A DNA stretch of 51,484 nucleotides, taken from Crocinitomicaceae bacterium (GTDB taxonomy: Bacteria > Bacteroidota > Bacteroidia > Flavobacteriales_D > Crocinitomicaceae). Below, piece after piece: positions 24,977 through 34,874 of this stretch. Under the pieces are notes generated by a model, which ran no database searches, was not told the DNA's origin, and was given only the letters and a program-made list of their open reading frames with translations. The stretch covers positions 1 to 51,484 of the forward strand of contig JABURP010000030.1 in NCBI GenBank assembly GCA_014762645.1, read 5' to 3'. How positions within the stretch are numbered: position 1 is the first letter of the stretch; each line of letters starts with the position of its first letter. The translations under genes were made by a program, and so were the position numbers.

Positions 24977-26200
24977 TCAGGAATGTAGTTCCATCAATGT
25001 GATCTCCGGCATAATACCTAGACGCCCAGCGTAACCTATAAAGCCAAATCCGCGATTAACATAAAGATATTGGCCATTCTCATTATACAATCCCGCCCAC
25101 TTTTCATAGCGCAACGATATTGGGCTCCATTTGAAACCTCCAGTTTCAATTCCTATTTGGGCGCCGTGTGTATGACCTGAAAATGTTATATCTATATCCT
25201 TAAATTCTTTTGTCACAACTTCATCAAAGTGAGTTGGATCATGGGATAATAACATTTTTACCGGAGCATCACATCCCAGATAAGCTTTGTGCAAATCACC
25301 TTCCTGATGAAATCCTTTCCCCCAGTTTTCTACACCGATCAGGCAAATTTTTTCACCATCCTTCTCAATGTAGACATGCTCATTTAATAACAATCTCCAG
25401 CCTAGGCGTTGGTGGAGTTCGCGTATTTTCCTGTTGTTCTCCTCTTTTGCTTCTTTGGATTCCCAACGAACATAATCACCGTAGTCATGATTTCCGAGAA
25501 TGGAGTAGACTCCGAGCGGCGCCTGAATCTTCGAAAAAATATCCATATACGGCTCCATTTCTTCGGCACGGTCGTTAACGATATCACCTGTAAATAAAAT
25601 CAGGTCCGGTTTTAAGGCAAGTAGCATATCGATACCACGTTCCACAGCTGAGGTGTTGTAAAAACTGCCGGAATGAATGTCAGAAATCTGCACTACTTTA
25701 AGTCCGTTAAAGGCAGGTGGAAGATTTGGAAGGTTGACTTTTTCGTGAAATATCTTGTAGCGATAAGGTCCGGCAATCATTCCCCAGCTTAATCCCATTA
25801 AAGGAATTGTTGCAGCTGCCATTCCTGTTTTTACTAAAAAATCCGACCTAGAAATCCGCTCATCATCTTTGGTCTTCATAAGTTTTGATCGGGTTAATAG
25901 TCCAATCCTTCTTAAATCATCTAAGGCAAGAAAAAATGCAAATGTCAGTTTTGTAAATAGGTTACACATTAAGAATGTAAACCAGAAGTTCAGAGCTGCC
26001 CGGGAAAAAAATGATTCAAAAACAAAGAGCATAAGAATGGACACACCAAAAAAGCCCAACAATATGAAATAGGTAATTTTTGTGGTGGTCTTGAGCCAGG
26101 AACTCCATTTTTCCCAGCGTTTTGCCAATGCTGCATACGTATACCATTCCAGTAATCCTCCGATTACGACAAATGAGATGATTAATACAACAAAACGCAT
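24977..26200 (-). CDS. Membrane-anchored metallophosphoesterase (YkuE-like)
   Basis: This 407-residue protein has three to four N-terminal TM helices (about residues 1-110), a short stretch ISRSDFLVKTGMAAATIP that resembles a Tat-type signal but with one Arg only, and a calcineurin-like phosphoesterase domain (about 165-400). Metal motifs are all present: SDIHSG, FTGDIVND, GNHDYG, LSHDP and SGHTHGAQIG. The domain is expected to be outside the cytoplasm. Relatives act on UDP-diacylglucosamine-like lipids or other phosphodiesters, so the substrate here is inference. It stands alone. Confidence 0.88.
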   Translation of the reverse strand: MRFVVLIISFVVIGGLLEWYTYAALAKRWEKWSSWLKTTTKITYFILLGFFGVSILMLFVFESFFSRAALNFWFTFLMCNLFTKLTFAFFLALDDLRRIGLLTRSKLMKTKDDERISRSDFLVKTGMAAATIPLMGLSWGMIAGPYRYKIFHEKVNLPNLPPAFNGLKVVQISDIHSGSFYNTSAVERGIDMLLALKPDLILFTGDIVNDRAEEMEPYMDIFSKIQAPLGVYSILGNHDYGDYVRWESKEAKEENNRKIRELHQRLGWRLLLNEHVYIEKDGEKICLIGVENWGKGFHQEGDLHKAYLGCDAPVKMLLSHDPTHFDEVVTKEFKDIDITFSGHTHGAQIGIETGGFKWSPISLRYEKWAGLYNENGQYLYVNRGFGFIGYAGRLGIMPEITLMELHS

Positions 26201-26332
26201 AAAGGGGTTATTAGTAGATTACCTATGACGATTGAGGGGTAAAGATATTTCAATTCACTGGAAATTTTAAAACTATATAAGTAATAGGATTTCCCGGTAT
26301 TTACTATCTTATTCATTCAAAAGGCTTACCAC

Positions 26333-27568
26333 ATGCAAACGAACAAGCTCAAGAAGGATCTTACACTTCCATTACTGATTTTTTACGGAGTAGGTACCAT
26401 TCTGGGGTTAGGGATTTATGTATTGATAGGTAAGATAGGTGGGGAGGCTGGAATGTTATCCCCTTTCGCCTTTTTAATAGCAGCCATTTTAGCTGGATTC
26501 ACAGGCGTTTCGTACGGGGAATTATCGGCCCGTATCCCCAAGAGTGCAGGGGAAGTCAATTATATGGATGCCGCTTTTGGAAAATTTACCTTATCAGCTT
26601 TGGTGGGATGGTTGATCGTCATTTCAGCCATAATATCTACATCAACTGTTGTAAATGGTTATGTGGGGTATGTGCAGATATTTGTAGAATGGCCCTCATG
26701 GCAGATTATTACCCTCTTTACACTCATTCTCGGAGGAGTTGCTATTTGGGGGATAAAAGAATCTGCGCTTTTGATCATGGTCGTTACAATAGTGGAAGTT
26801 ATTGGTATTGTGATTGTCATTGTGGTGGGTTCTGATCATCTGACCTCAGTGCCTGAAAAGTTACCTGAATTGTTGCCCGGTTTTGTTTTTTCAGATTGGC
26901 AGGCTATAGCCGCAGCTGCTTTTTTGGCATTCTTTGCCTTCATTGGGTTTGAGGATATGGTCAATGTGAGTGAAGAAGCGCGAAATCCGCAACGGGATAT
27001 GCCCCGTGCGATTATTATTTCATTAGTGATCCTTACCGTATTATATATATTGGTGGCTCTAATCTCGGTTATGGCTTTGAGTCAGGAACAGCTGGACCAA
27101 AGCGAGGCTCCTTTAGCCGATATTGTTGCTGAGTACGGAGATTTTTACCCGGAGATGGTCGGTTTAATTGGTCTTGTTGCCATTATTAATGGTGTGCTGG
27201 TGCAGATCATTATGTGCTCAAGAGTGATGTACGGTATGGCAAGGGATACAACATACGGTAAGCACATGGCGCCAAAAATTTTAGGAAAAGTAAATCCAAA
27301 AACGCGGACACCCATTTGGGGAACCTTATTGACCGTGTGCCTGGTTTTACTCCTGGCGCTCAACTTTGAATTGGAATGGCTGGCGCGGGCAACGAATTAC
27401 GTCCTGCTTGTTGTTTTTATTATGGTGAATCTGGCTTTGATCAGAGTAAAGCGAAAAGACCCTAAACCGAACGGTGTACGTGTTTACCCCTTATTAATTC
27501 CATGGCTAGGATTCATCTTTAGCTTAGCGGTGCTTATAATGGAAGTGCTGTCCAATTTTATTTCTTAA
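26333..27568 (+). CDS. APC-family amino acid permease
   Basis: This 411-residue inner-membrane transporter has about twelve hydrophobic segments and the family signs GVGTILGLGIY at the first helix, the glycine-rich loop GVSYGELSARIPKSAGEV, and FFAFIGFEDMVNVSEEARNP in the middle. The length suits the shorter APC permeases; the substrate cannot be read from sequence. Its stop codon lies immediately next to that of the convergent flavodoxin-like gene, leaving no room for a terminator. Confidence 0.9.
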   Translation: MQTNKLKKDLTLPLLIFYGVGTILGLGIYVLIGKIGGEAGMLSPFAFLIAAILAGFTGVSYGELSARIPKSAGEVNYMDAAFGKFTLSALVGWLIVISAIISTSTVVNGYVGYVQIFVEWPSWQIITLFTLILGGVAIWGIKESALLIMVVTIVEVIGIVIVIVVGSDHLTSVPEKLPELLPGFVFSDWQAIAAAAFLAFFAFIGFEDMVNVSEEARNPQRDMPRAIIISLVILTVLYILVALISVMALSQEQLDQSEAPLADIVAEYGDFYPEMVGLIGLVAIINGVLVQIIMCSRVMYGMARDTTYGKHMAPKILGKVNPKTRTPIWGTLLTVCLVLLLALNFELEWLARATNYVLLVVFIMVNLALIRVKRKDPKPNGVRVYPLLIPWLGFIFSLAVLIMEVLSNFIS

Positions 27569-28279
27569 TCAACTCTTATTTGGATGAGTGAACTTCCAGC
27601 GTTGCCCATCCTCCCAGTCCTTTGGTGAGTTGCCATAATTGGAATAGCCATTGTTTTCTTTGAGTAATTGGGCGAGATGAAGAAGATTATAAGTCATGAA
27701 GGTGGTATTTCGATTGGTAAAGTCATTTTCATGTGCATGTGCTTCTTCATCCCGATAGCTGGGGCCTGGACCTATTTCTCCTAGCCATCCACAATCAGCT
27801 TGTGGGGGAATACTATAACCGACATGTTGAAGTGCATAAAGAATCCCCATGGCGCAGTGTTTTGCTCCATCTTCGTTTCCGGTAATTACACATCCACCTA
27901 CTTTACCATAAAATATGTATTGCCCCTTTTCGTTTAGTTTCCCGCTCATGCTGTAAAGCCGTTCAATTAGTTTTTGTGCCTGTGAAGATTTTTCTCCCAG
28001 CCATATTGGTGTACCAACTATGAGAATATCCGCCTCCATAATTCGTTCAAACAAGTCGGGCCATTCGTCTTTTTCCCACCCTTGTTCAGTCATGTCCGGA
28101 TAAACACCTGAAGCGACGTCATGGTCTATAAAACGAATGGAATCTACCTGAACGTTTTCTTTTGCCATAATGTCTTTGGAGACTTGCATAAGTCCTGCTG
28201 TATGACTGGTTTCTGGTGATTTTTTTAATGTACAGTTGATATAAATTGATTTGAGGTTAGAAAAGTCCGGGGTGGTCAT
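27569..28279 (-). CDS. Flavodoxin-fold NAD(P)H-dependent oxidoreductase
   Basis: This 236-residue cytoplasmic protein fits the FMN-binding NADPH-dependent reductase group: an N-terminal strand with INCTLKKSPETSHT for phosphate binding, and the motif ILIVGTPIWLGEKSSQ, followed by a conserved GCVITGNEDGAKHC. The C-terminal segment is longer than in simple flavodoxins. The substrate is unknown; quinone or iron reduction is plausible. The gene is monocistronic. A TACCTTTA stretch about 13 bases upstream of the start resembles a -7 element. Confidence 0.85.
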   Translation of the reverse strand: MTTPDFSNLKSIYINCTLKKSPETSHTAGLMQVSKDIMAKENVQVDSIRFIDHDVASGVYPDMTEQGWEKDEWPDLFERIMEADILIVGTPIWLGEKSSQAQKLIERLYSMSGKLNEKGQYIFYGKVGGCVITGNEDGAKHCAMGILYALQHVGYSIPPQADCGWLGEIGPGPSYRDEEAHAHENDFTNRNTTFMTYNLLHLAQLLKENNGYSNYGNSPKDWEDGQRWKFTHPNKS

Positions 28280-28333
28280 GTTGATATGTTTAAAGGTATT
28301 CCTTATAAGGTAATAATTTTTAATGAGTCACCT

Positions 28334-29335
28334 TTAGTTGTTATGGATACCTCCATCTATTCGGTTTGCGTATTTTTTGAGTAGTCGAATGGACGATCGG
28401 TAGAATAATGCGCGTTCAGGAAATGCATGTTTATCCCAGAAATCGGCAATTTTTTCAAAGCGATAAGTTTCTTCAATCTCAAGTCCCTGACTCACCTTCA
28501 TAATGTCATGCGGGCACAAATAGTAAGGTTTATTATCAGATTCTTGTAAGCTATTTGATCCATTCATCAGACATTCGTATTCCACGCAATGCCTGAAACC
28601 AAATATATGTCCTAGTTCATGTGTAGCCAATTTTAATGTACGGGATAGACACTGACGATATGCCGTAGAATCCCATTCAGGAAAACCCAACCGATTTATG
28701 GAGTAAATACCTAAATAACCACCAATTTTACCCTGTCCGAAGACAAAATTATAGCTGTCGTTGGGATAAAGATCAACATTGGTAAATCCCATATAAGCTC
28801 TGGCATCTTTTGGCAATTTTGGCTGCAGAATCTCATTCATAATATAGGTTGTTTGAAACTGCTTCCGTTTAAATTCATCTCCTGGAAGCAATACCATTCT
28901 TGTGTTTTCTTCTGGTATTTCTGAACTTGAAATTGAATCCAAAATAATGCACTCCACATGGTAAAAAACACTTATATATTCACTTGTAGTTTTCAATATT
29001 TCAGTTTGCTCTTTTGAAAATGAACCAATAGGTTGGATATAAACTTTGTTACGTTTTTCTTCTAAAATATTGGGATGTTCCTGCAAAAATTGATGAGGGT
29101 ATTGCTGTAGTTCCCGATTGTGATACAACCACTCACCCGGAATAGGATTGGATTTAATATGGTGTAATGAATCAAGGCTACTTTCCAGGTACCTCAAATG
29201 GTCTTTGTATTTTTTGGGAGGCACTGTGACTTCCGGACACGGTTCTTTATCCTTAGAAGTAATGGTTGCACCTACTGTACAGCCAATTGCTAGTAATATT
29301 ATTGCTGATAGAACTAAGAAGATCGACCTTTTCAT
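28334..29335 (-). CDS. Archaemetzincin-like lipoprotein zinc protease
   Basis: This 333-residue protein is a predicted lipoprotein (lipobox LAIGC, cysteine at 19) with an archaemetzincin signature in its C-terminal third: HELGHIFGFRHC (His239, His243, His249) followed after four residues by Cys255 and Met257, then Cys274. In typical archaemetzincins the signature ends with a CxxC zinc pair; here it reads CPHD, so the last cysteine is an aspartate. Most archaemetzincins are cytoplasmic, so the lipid anchor and envelope location are unusual. Substrate unknown. It is monocistronic. Confidence 0.8.
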   Translation of the reverse strand: MKRSIFLVLSAIILLAIGCTVGATITSKDKEPCPEVTVPPKKYKDHLRYLESSLDSLHHIKSNPIPGEWLYHNRELQQYPHQFLQEHPNILEEKRNKVYIQPIGSFSKEQTEILKTTSEYISVFYHVECIILDSISSSEIPEENTRMVLLPGDEFKRKQFQTTYIMNEILQPKLPKDARAYMGFTNVDLYPNDSYNFVFGQGKIGGYLGIYSINRLGFPEWDSTAYRQCLSRTLKLATHELGHIFGFRHCVEYECLMNGSNSLQESDNKPYYLCPHDIMKVSQGLEIEETYRFEKIADFWDKHAFPERALFYRSSIRLLKKYANRIDGGIHNN

Positions 29336-29510
29336 GTGTTTTGGTATAGAATTACACAGGTAATATAATCGATCAAACTACAAAAAATCGGGGTTGATGT
29401 GTAGAAAATGTCGGATTAGTCGAAATAAATTTGGTTCAACAAGGTATTTTGCGTAAATTACTATGCAGACATAAGAACCTTTTAATTGTTTTACCCTTAA
29501 GACCCCCGCC

Positions 29511-29939
29511 ATGAGAACCCTCAGTCTAATAATAGTAGCCTTGTTTTCCCATACCTCTCTCCTTGCACAATTTGCAAAGGACACTGATGAACTGATAGAA
29601 AAGCATGTTGTTGGCAAGTGGATACATGAAAGCTCTTCTTTTCCCAACGGGGACGTAGTTGTTTACAAACGAGACCTTGAACTGTTTGCAGATGGTAGTG
29701 GTGTGTGCACCAAATACCTGCAAGATGACACCCTAACCCTTAACTTTAATTGGGAAGTAAAAGACAGTGTGGTTTACATTTTTGTGATGAACAAATTTGG
29801 TAAACGCGTTGACACAGATTCCCATTACATCACTTATGTAGATGAAGTAACATTGTTACTCGACCAGAATTACGGTCCGCTGGATTTACGAAAAAACAGT
29901 TATTACCGTAAGGAATCTCAAGAAATGGCAAAGTACTAG
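29511..29939 (+). CDS. Small exported protein (lipocalin-like size)
   Basis: This 142-residue protein has a signal peptide ending SLLAQ (about residue 20) and a mature beta-rich domain with GKWIHESSSFPNGDVVVYKR, the kind of opening seen in lipocalin-like or DUF4488-type domains (GxW motif). No catalytic residues are visible. It is flanked by genes on the opposite strand and stands alone. Confidence 0.6.
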   Translation: MRTLSLIIVALFSHTSLLAQFAKDTDELIEKHVVGKWIHESSSFPNGDVVVYKRDLELFADGSGVCTKYLQDDTLTLNFNWEVKDSVVYIFVMNKFGKRVDTDSHYITYVDEVTLLLDQNYGPLDLRKNSYYRKESQEMAKY

Positions 29940-29971
29940 GAGCTTGCCTGTTTACTAGTTTCAAATCTAAT

Positions 29972-30274
29972 TTACAGTACCTCACCAAAGGCCAGGTAGA
30001 AATTGACCACAGTGAATAATAGCGTGGATAACGCAATGATCAGGAAGGTTCGTTCCTTTTTATTTTTAAAGACAATAAAGGCCAAAATGGATGAAATAAA
30101 TAAAAATACACATCCAAATCCTCCAACAATATCATCAATTCTTCCATCTGTGGCTTCAGCCATGGATTGAATAAAGTTTATGTCTTTTACGACGCCAATA
30201 TCTAATAGGATAGTGAGGAAGCCAATGATCCCCAAAATGGCAAATAAATAGGTGAGAAATTTTGCTAGTTTCAT
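29972..30274 (-). CDS. Small three-helix membrane protein downstream of polA
   Basis: This 100-residue protein has three hydrophobic segments (about residues 7-27, 50-70 and 77-95) separated by short polar loops. It starts 16 bases after the polA stop codon on the same strand and therefore probably shares its transcript. No family recognised; no evidence links it to replication. Confidence 0.65.
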   Translation of the reverse strand: MKLAKFLTYLFAILGIIGFLTILLDIGVVKDINFIQSMAEATDGRIDDIVGGFGCVFLFISSILAFIVFKNKKERTFLIIALSTLLFTVVNFYLAFGEVL

Positions 30275-30290
30275 AACCTTAAGATAAGGA

Positions 30291-33089
30291 TTAATGCGCT
30301 TCTAACCAATTGTTCGCGAATTTGTAGTCAATATCAAGAGGCACTGCCAGTTCAACGGCATTTTCCATTCCATCTTTAACCAGTTTTTCCATTTCTTCCT
30401 TCTCTTCTTTTACCACATCAAACACCAATTCATCATGTACTTGCAACAACATTTCAGATTGCATTTTTTTGGCTTTCATCTCCTTGTGGATTTTTATCAT
30501 GGCAATTTTTATGATGTCAGCAGCTGACCCCTGAATAGGTGCGTTTACGGCATTTCGTTCAGCAAACCCACGGACTATTGCATTAGCAGATTGAATATCC
30601 TTAAGGTATCTACGGCGTTTCATAATCGTTTGTACGTAGCCTTTTTCACGTGCAAATTCTACAATATCTGACATGTATTGCTTAATCTTCGGGTATTGCT
30701 CCCAATAACTGTCAATGATAGCTTTTGCTTCTTTTCTGGAAATTCCAAGGTTTTGTGATAAACCAAATGCAGATTGACCATAAATGATTCCAAAATTCAC
30801 AGCTTTGGCAGATGATCGCTGTTCGCGAGTTACATCTTCGATTTTATCCACGCCAAATACGCGGGCTGCCGTTGCTGCATGAATATCATGTCCTCTTCTA
30901 AAGGCATCTATCATGTTCTCATCTTCACTTAATGCAGCTATAATTCTTAATTCTATTTGTGAGTAATCAGCTGCGAGTAATTCATGCTGATCATCTTTGG
31001 CAATAAATGCTTTTCGAATTTCACGCCCTCTTTCAGTTCGAATGGGGATATTTTGCAAATTCGGATTGTTAGAAGCCAAACGACCGGTTGCAGCTACGGT
31101 TTGTAAATAGCTGGTGTGAATTCGGTGATCGTTTTCGTTGACCATATCCGGCAAGGTATCCACGTAGGTACTTTTGAGTTTGCGCAATGAACGGTAATTC
31201 AATATAAGCGGAATGATGTCGTGTTTTCCTTCAAGTTTGGTTAGGACATCTTCGGACGTTTTGTATTGACCGGTTTTAGTTTTTTTCGCTTTCGCATCAA
31301 TCTTCAAATGATCAAACAACACTTCTCCCAATTGCCTTGGTGAATCAATATTAAAGTCACCGATACCGGCTATTTCTTTTATTTGTTTGTCAAGTTCTGC
31401 TATTTCTTTTTCAAGTTCCAGTGAGAATTTTCTGAGCGCTTCCACATCCAGATTTATTCCCGACATTTCCATGTCTTTAAGGACACGGACCAATGGCATT
31501 TCAATTTCATAAAACAGGTGCTTTAAATGATCCTTTTTGATTTCCGGTTCAAATAACTGTTTTAATTGATAAGTAATATCGGAATCTTCGCATGCATAAT
31601 CCGTGATCTTTTCCGGTTTTACATCTGCCATACTGCCCTGGTTTTTACCTTTTTTACCGATCAAAGTTTCAATGGAAACGGGCTTGTACTGCAAATACAA
31701 TTCTGAGAGGTGGTCCATTCCGTGCTTTCCTTCCGGAGTGATAAGGTAATGCGCTATCATGGTGTCAAACAAAGGGCCTTTGACCACAACACCATATTTC
31801 TCCACTATTTTGAGGTCATATTTAATATTATGCGCAATTTTTTCAATGGATTCATCTTCAAAAAAGGCTTTAAAGTCCTGAACAACTTCTTCTCGTTCTT
31901 CTGGAGCGGCATATACATAAAAACCTGTTTTCTCTTTGAAAGTGAACGATAACCCAACTATTTCAGCTGAAATGGGATCTACCCCTGTCGTTTCGGTATC
32001 AAAACACACTGATTTTTGCTGAAGCAAAGCCTCCAGTAATTCTTTGCGTTTCTCTTTTGTAGTAATAAGCTGATAGTCGACCTTTACATCCTGGATAGTT
32101 TTTAGCTCACTACCAATGGCTGTTTCAACTGCCACTGATTCAATAGCAGGACCGCCAAAAAGATCGAGTTGTCCTTCTGAAAGTTGACCTTGTCCTACAG
32201 CAATTTCTTCACCAAGTACCCGCTTGGCTAGCGTTTTAAATTCGAGTTGCGTAAAAATTTCCTTAACCTTTTCGGTATCCGGTTCTTCCATGATAAGCTT
32301 ATCCGGTTCAAACTCAACGGGTACATCCAAAATTATGGTTGCCAGCATTTTTGACTGAAGTCCTTGTTCTGCAAATGCCGCCACATTCTCTTTCTGTTTG
32401 CCCTTTAGTTCATCCGTATGTGCAATCAAACCTTCAACAGATCCATATTGCTTGACAAGTTTTTTCGCCGTTTTTTCACCTATTCCCGGGATACCAGGAA
32501 TATTATCGGCAGAATCTCCCCATAGTCCCAGAATATCAATAACCTGTTCGGGCGTTTCTACCTCAAATTTTTTCTGTACTTCTGGGACACCCCATATTTC
32601 TGCAGGCTTTCCACCTCGGCCTGGTTTATACATATAGATGTTTTCAGACACCAGCTGGGCGAAATCTTTATCTGGCGTCATCATATAGGTGAGGAAACCT
32701 TCTTTTTCAGCTTTTTTGGCTATGGTTCCGATAATATCATCCGCTTCATAACCGGGTTTAATTAATACCGGTATGCGAAAGGCTTCTACAATTTGTTTAA
32801 TGGGTTCAACCATACTGGCAATATCTTCCGGCATGGCTTCCCGGTGGGCTTTATAATCCGAATATTCTTGTTGACGATTGGTTTCCTCCGGTGCATCAAA
32901 AACCACTGCAATATGCGTTGGGTTTTCTTTTTTGATCACGTCCAGCATAGCAGTAGTAAAACCAAAAGCGGCAGAGGTGTTTTGTCCTTTGCTGTTCATA
33001 CGCGGGTTTTTTATAAATGCATAATAAGCCCTGTAAATAAGTGCATAAGCATCAAGTAAAAACAGCTTTTTCGGATGGTCGTCGGTCAT
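30291..33089 (-). CDS. polA: DNA polymerase I
   Basis: Pol I fills gaps, removes RNA primers and assists repair. The 932-residue protein has all three domains: 5'-3' exonuclease (about 1-300; LDAYALIYRAYY, PDKDFAQLVSENI), 3'-5' exonuclease (about 345-520) with its acidic residues kept (FDTETTG, YACEDSDITY), and polymerase (about 560-932) with motif A ADYSQIELR, motif B RSSAKAVNFGIIYGQ and motif C QVHDELVFD. The proofreading site is intact, unlike in Taq or Bacillus enzymes. The ATG at 33089 lies five bases after TTAATTTG, a near match to the -7 promoter element. Confidence 0.97.
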   Translation of the reverse strand: MTDDHPKKLFLLDAYALIYRAYYAFIKNPRMNSKGQNTSAAFGFTTAMLDVIKKENPTHIAVVFDAPEETNRQQEYSDYKAHREAMPEDIASMVEPIKQIVEAFRIPVLIKPGYEADDIIGTIAKKAEKEGFLTYMMTPDKDFAQLVSENIYMYKPGRGGKPAEIWGVPEVQKKFEVETPEQVIDILGLWGDSADNIPGIPGIGEKTAKKLVKQYGSVEGLIAHTDELKGKQKENVAAFAEQGLQSKMLATIILDVPVEFEPDKLIMEEPDTEKVKEIFTQLEFKTLAKRVLGEEIAVGQGQLSEGQLDLFGGPAIESVAVETAIGSELKTIQDVKVDYQLITTKEKRKELLEALLQQKSVCFDTETTGVDPISAEIVGLSFTFKEKTGFYVYAAPEEREEVVQDFKAFFEDESIEKIAHNIKYDLKIVEKYGVVVKGPLFDTMIAHYLITPEGKHGMDHLSELYLQYKPVSIETLIGKKGKNQGSMADVKPEKITDYACEDSDITYQLKQLFEPEIKKDHLKHLFYEIEMPLVRVLKDMEMSGINLDVEALRKFSLELEKEIAELDKQIKEIAGIGDFNIDSPRQLGEVLFDHLKIDAKAKKTKTGQYKTSEDVLTKLEGKHDIIPLILNYRSLRKLKSTYVDTLPDMVNENDHRIHTSYLQTVAATGRLASNNPNLQNIPIRTERGREIRKAFIAKDDQHELLAADYSQIELRIIAALSEDENMIDAFRRGHDIHAATAARVFGVDKIEDVTREQRSSAKAVNFGIIYGQSAFGLSQNLGISRKEAKAIIDSYWEQYPKIKQYMSDIVEFAREKGYVQTIMKRRRYLKDIQSANAIVRGFAERNAVNAPIQGSAADIIKIAMIKIHKEMKAKKMQSEMLLQVHDELVFDVVKEEKEEMEKLVKDGMENAVELAVPLDIDYKFANNWLEAH

Positions 33090-33134
33090 TTTTTCAAATT
33101 AAGGGTGAGCCTTTAAAGATAGTAGATTAAATAC

Positions 33135-33193
33135 AAAAAAACCGGATACTCCAGGTGAACAATCACTTGATTTGTTTCACGCGTAGTATCCGG
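33135..33193 (-). terminator. Branched intrinsic terminator downstream of the glutamate-synthase-like gene
   Basis: On the minus strand, CCGGATACT and AGTATCCGG form a perfect nine-base stem followed at once by seven T. The large loop itself holds a second hairpin (CAAGTGA pairing with TCACCTG around TTGT). It lies about 63 bases after the stop of the FMN-binding glutamate-synthase-like gene and upstream of polA. Confidence 0.8.
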
Positions 33194-33255
33194 CAATAAG
33201 TTTAAATGTGATGAATCAGTATATTTTAATTTACACGGATCAAACTGTTGTGTGT

Positions 33256-34809
33256 TTATACTGCCACACCGGCTTTTGCACCGGCTTTTTCACCAGTAAG
33301 TTTGGCAATCATGTGCCATGACTTAATGATTTCGGTATACGTCCAAACGTCACCATCTTCTGCCATTCTCTTAATATTGTCCGTATCCAGTTCACTAGGA
33401 TGCTTGGCTCCAGTTGCTCCCATTAATTCAAGGAATGAGTGAACTGTATTGTGGTGGAAGTTAAAACATCTCACATACTTGTCATTGACATTTAATCCTC
33501 TCATCAAGGAAGTGTTCTGTGTAGCTACACCAACCGGACATGTGTTTGTGTTGCAAAGTTGAGCATGTATACAACCAATGGACAACATAAATCCTCTGGC
33601 AGATTGTGTTAAATCCGCACCCATTGAAATTGCTTTAACCATATCAAAACCGGTGAATATTTTTCCGGATGCGATAAGTTTTATTCTATCTCTAAAACCA
33701 TATTTTTTTAGCAAGGTATCCGCCATTACCAGGCCTACATAAAGTGGTAGTCCAACGTGATTAGCGAATTCAAGGGGTGCTGCACCAGTACCACCCTCAC
33801 CACCATCTATACTGATGAAGTCAGGATAACTTCCTGTTTCTTTCATGGCTGCACAGATTGCTTCAAATTCCTGAGGTTTTCCAATACAAAGTTTAAAACC
33901 TGTTGGTTTTCCTCCGGATAATTCTCTGAGACGGTTACAAAATTCCAATAACCCTTTGGGGTCTGAAAATGCCGAATGGGATGGAGGAGAAAGGATTGTG
34001 ATCCCAGGCTCAACACCTCTAATAGCCGCAATTTCAGGTGTGTTTTTCTTGCCGGGAAGAACGCCTCCGTGTCCGGGCTTAGCTCCCTGAGATAGTTTTA
34101 CTTCTATCATTTTTACTTCAGGGCGGGTAGCGTTAGCGACGAACATCTCATCTGAGAATGTACCGTCTTTATTTCTGCAACCAAAATATCCTGTTCCTAT
34201 TTGCCAGTTGAGGTCACCACCTTGTAAGTGGTAAGGAGATACTCCTCCTTCACCCGTATTATGAAAGAAATTTCCTTTTTGTGCTCCTCTGTTCAATGCC
34301 ATTACTGCATTTTTTGAGAGCGATCCAAATGACATGGCGGAAATGTTATACAGTGACGCAGAATACGGTTGTGCGCATTGCCCTTCACCGATCATTATAC
34401 GGGGTTCTTCTGTTACGTGAACAGGATATAGAGAATGCGTCACAAATTCATAACCTTCTTCATATACATCCATTTCTGTTCCAAATGGGTGAGTAGCTCC
34501 GAGATTTTTTGATCGCTGATAAATAATTGCTCTTCGGTTTTTATTTATCGGAGAGCCATCCGTTCTTCGCTCTACAAAATATTGTTGGATTTCAGGAGAA
34601 ATTCCCTCCAGCAAATATCTTAAATTTCCAATTACCGGGAAATTTTTCTTGATGGCATGCTTGGATTGAAACATATCTCGCAATCCAATCAGGATTAACG
34701 GTCCAAATAGAATGAAAAGAAACATCCAGTTCCAATCTATAAAATATCCAAGAGCAGTTATACCCGCCGAAATTGAAATGGCGGAAAGTAAAAAGATTGT
34801 TCTAACCAT
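33256..34809 (-). CDS. FMN-binding glutamate synthase family protein (GltB domain 2-like)
   Basis: This 517-residue protein resembles the FMN- and iron-sulfur-binding central domain of glutamate synthase. Seen: two N-terminal hydrophobic segments (about 3-45) that likely anchor it to the membrane, motifs GGVSPYHLQGGD, SQGAKPGHGG, SIDGGEGGTGAAP, and the Fe-S cysteine set C-x5-C-x4-C in CIHAQLCNTNTCPVGVATQ. There is no glutaminase domain, so it is not a full glutamate synthase; relatives are stand-alone enzymes of unclear substrate. A palindrome resembling a PerR/Fur operator lies 65 bases upstream of the start, which might suggest oxidant or metal control. Confidence 0.85.
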   Translation of the reverse strand: MVRTIFLLSAISISAGITALGYFIDWNWMFLFILFGPLILIGLRDMFQSKHAIKKNFPVIGNLRYLLEGISPEIQQYFVERRTDGSPINKNRRAIIYQRSKNLGATHPFGTEMDVYEEGYEFVTHSLYPVHVTEEPRIMIGEGQCAQPYSASLYNISAMSFGSLSKNAVMALNRGAQKGNFFHNTGEGGVSPYHLQGGDLNWQIGTGYFGCRNKDGTFSDEMFVANATRPEVKMIEVKLSQGAKPGHGGVLPGKKNTPEIAAIRGVEPGITILSPPSHSAFSDPKGLLEFCNRLRELSGGKPTGFKLCIGKPQEFEAICAAMKETGSYPDFISIDGGEGGTGAAPLEFANHVGLPLYVGLVMADTLLKKYGFRDRIKLIASGKIFTGFDMVKAISMGADLTQSARGFMLSIGCIHAQLCNTNTCPVGVATQNTSLMRGLNVNDKYVRCFNFHHNTVHSFLELMGATGAKHPSELDTDNIKRMAEDGDVWTYTEIIKSWHMIAKLTGEKAGAKAGVAV

Positions 34810-34874
34810 TAGTTTGAGTTTAAGTGCCCATTAAAAATACAAGAATTGTAGTGTTTTAAGGAGATAACAGCTAA

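Noticed and set aside
25210-25578. 122-codon plus-strand frame antisense to the metallophosphoesterase gene
   Set aside because: Lies entirely within a well-supported gene whose metal motifs are all present on the other strand.
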